NCBI GenBank assembly: GCA_964016885.1 | Contig: OZ024748.1 | Span: forward strand, 31,037,812 to 31,101,811 | Source: Eledone cirrhosa | Lineage: Eukaryota > Mollusca > Cephalopoda > Octopoda > Eledonidae | Direction: 5' to 3' | Length of the DNA: 64,000 nucleotides | Shown: positions 63,149 through 64,000 of the stretch, piece by piece | How positions within the stretch are numbered: position 1 is the first letter of the stretch | Layout of the letters: the number at the start of each line of letters is the position of its first letter | Translations under genes and position numbers: made by a program | The notes under the pieces: generated by a model | What the model saw: the letters and a program-made list of their open reading frames with translations, nothing else | Database searches by the model: none | What the model was told of the DNA's origin: nothing

Positions 63149-64000
63149 TAGTGTGGTGGACATTAGGTAGAGTGAATCCTTGGTGGTGGACATTTGATGG
63201 AGTTAATCAGTGGTGGTGGACATTAGGTAGAGTGAATCTGTGGTGGTTCACATTAGGTAGAGTGAATCAGTGGTGGTGGACATTAGGTGGAGTGTATAGG
63301 TGGTGGTATGGTGGACATTAGGTGGCGTAAATCGGTGGTGGTGGACGTTAGATGTAGTGAATCAGTGGTGGTGTGTTCGACATTAGGTGGAGTGATTCAG
63401 TAGTGGTGTGGTGGACATTAGGTGGAGTGCATCAGTGGTAGTGTGGTGGACATTAGGTAGAGTGAATCGGTAGTTGTGTGGTGGACATTAGGTGGAGTGA
63501 ATCTATGGTGGTGTGGTGGACATTAGGTAGGGTGAATCGGTGGTGGGGGACATTAGGTTGAATGAATCAGTGGTGGTGGACATTCGGTGGAGTGAATCAG
63601 TGGTGCTGCACATTAGGTTGAATGAATCAGTGGTGGTGGACATTTGGTAGAGTGAATCAGTGGCAGTGTGGTGGACATTAGGTGGAGTGAATCTGTTGTG
63701 GTGGATTTTAAGTGGAGTGAATAAGGGTGTTGTCTTGGACATTAGGCGGAGTGAATCAGTGGTTGTGTGGTGGACATTAGGTGGAATAAATCAGTGGTGG
63801 TGGACATTAGGAGGAGTGAATCAGTTGTGCTGGACATTAGGTGGAGTGAATCAGTGGCAGTGTGGTGGACATTTGGTGGAGTGAATCTGTTGTGGTGGAC
63901 ATTAAGTGGAGTGAATAAGGGTGGTGTCTTCGACATTAGATAGAGTGAATCAGTGGTGGTGTGGTGGACATTAGGTGGAATAAATCTGTGGTGGTGGACA

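Larger units (their letters stand above)
57774..64000. repeat. 30/35-bp G/T-rich minisatellite
   Basis: About 6.2 kb of tandem units running past the window end. The 30-bp unit is TGAATCAGTGGTGGTGGAC then ATTAGGTGGAG. The 35-bp version has five extra bases, giving GTGGTGTGGTGGAC. Common variants are GACGTTAGGTAGAG, TGTTGGAC, TACATCAGG and AATAAATC. It shares no unit with the upstream satellite; the join at about 57,774 is abrupt. Because 30 is a multiple of 3, both strands stay open over several units (10-residue peptide repeats, W/G/V/N-rich on plus and S/T/H/L-rich on minus) until a 35-bp unit shifts frame. I do not call these genes. Confidence 0.95.

Noticed and set aside
58469..63936. Overlapping 60-114-residue frames on both strands with 10-residue repeats
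   Set aside because: They arise because the 30-bp unit is a multiple of 3 and lacks stops in those frames on each strand. They break whenever a 35-bp unit occurs and differ between duplicated copies.

Overview
This window is eukaryotic, almost certainly animal, non-coding repeat DNA. I found no credible protein-coding host gene, rRNA, tRNA gene or CRISPR array in 64 kb. The animal assignment is an inference. It rests on a metazoan-style LTR retrotransposon whose primer-binding site resembles the complement of tRNA-Trp, on NRF1-like GCGCATGCGC palindromes, and on the scale of the satellite arrays. I cannot name the species.

Layout. (1) 1-249: a GC-rich 27-bp tandem repeat with a GCGCATGCGC palindrome in each unit; its orientation flips at about 206. 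(2) 250-38,912: a satellite with the C-rich strand on top. Its unit is built from degenerate hexamers (TTAGAC, TTAGAC, TTAAAC, CCCAAC, CCCAAG plus CC), giving 32-bp units and 26-bp units that lack one hexamer. Diverged units are organised into higher-order repeats and segmental duplications of 242 bp, 1,478 bp, about 3.3-3.8 kb and a 3.8-kb block. (3) 23,182-25,969: the only large non-satellite insertion, a 2.8-kb non-autonomous LTR retrotransposon on the minus strand. It has about 0.6-kb LTRs, a target-site duplication, a PBS, CCAAT/TATA/AATAAA signals and no recognisable gag-pol. (4) 38,913-57,773: the same satellite in the opposite (G-rich on top) orientation, including 1,649-bp higher-order repeats. 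A 542-bp segment at 50,155-50,696 is flipped back, and its left edge is a perfect 50-bp inverted repeat. (5) 57,774-64,000: an unrelated G/T-rich 30/35-bp minisatellite with its own 125-bp, 481-bp and about 3.2-3.8-kb duplications. It runs off the window end.

No genes act together here. The biology is structural: a heterochromatic or subtelomere-like block made of telomere-reminiscent C4A2/T2G4 doublets, with orientation switches at palindromes and one fairly recent LTR insertion. The open frames that can be read are by-products of repeat periodicity (27 and 30 bp are multiples of 3; three 32-bp units make 96 bp). Inversion junctions and near-identical tandem copies are also places where assemblies go wrong, so the large-scale layout should be treated with that caution.
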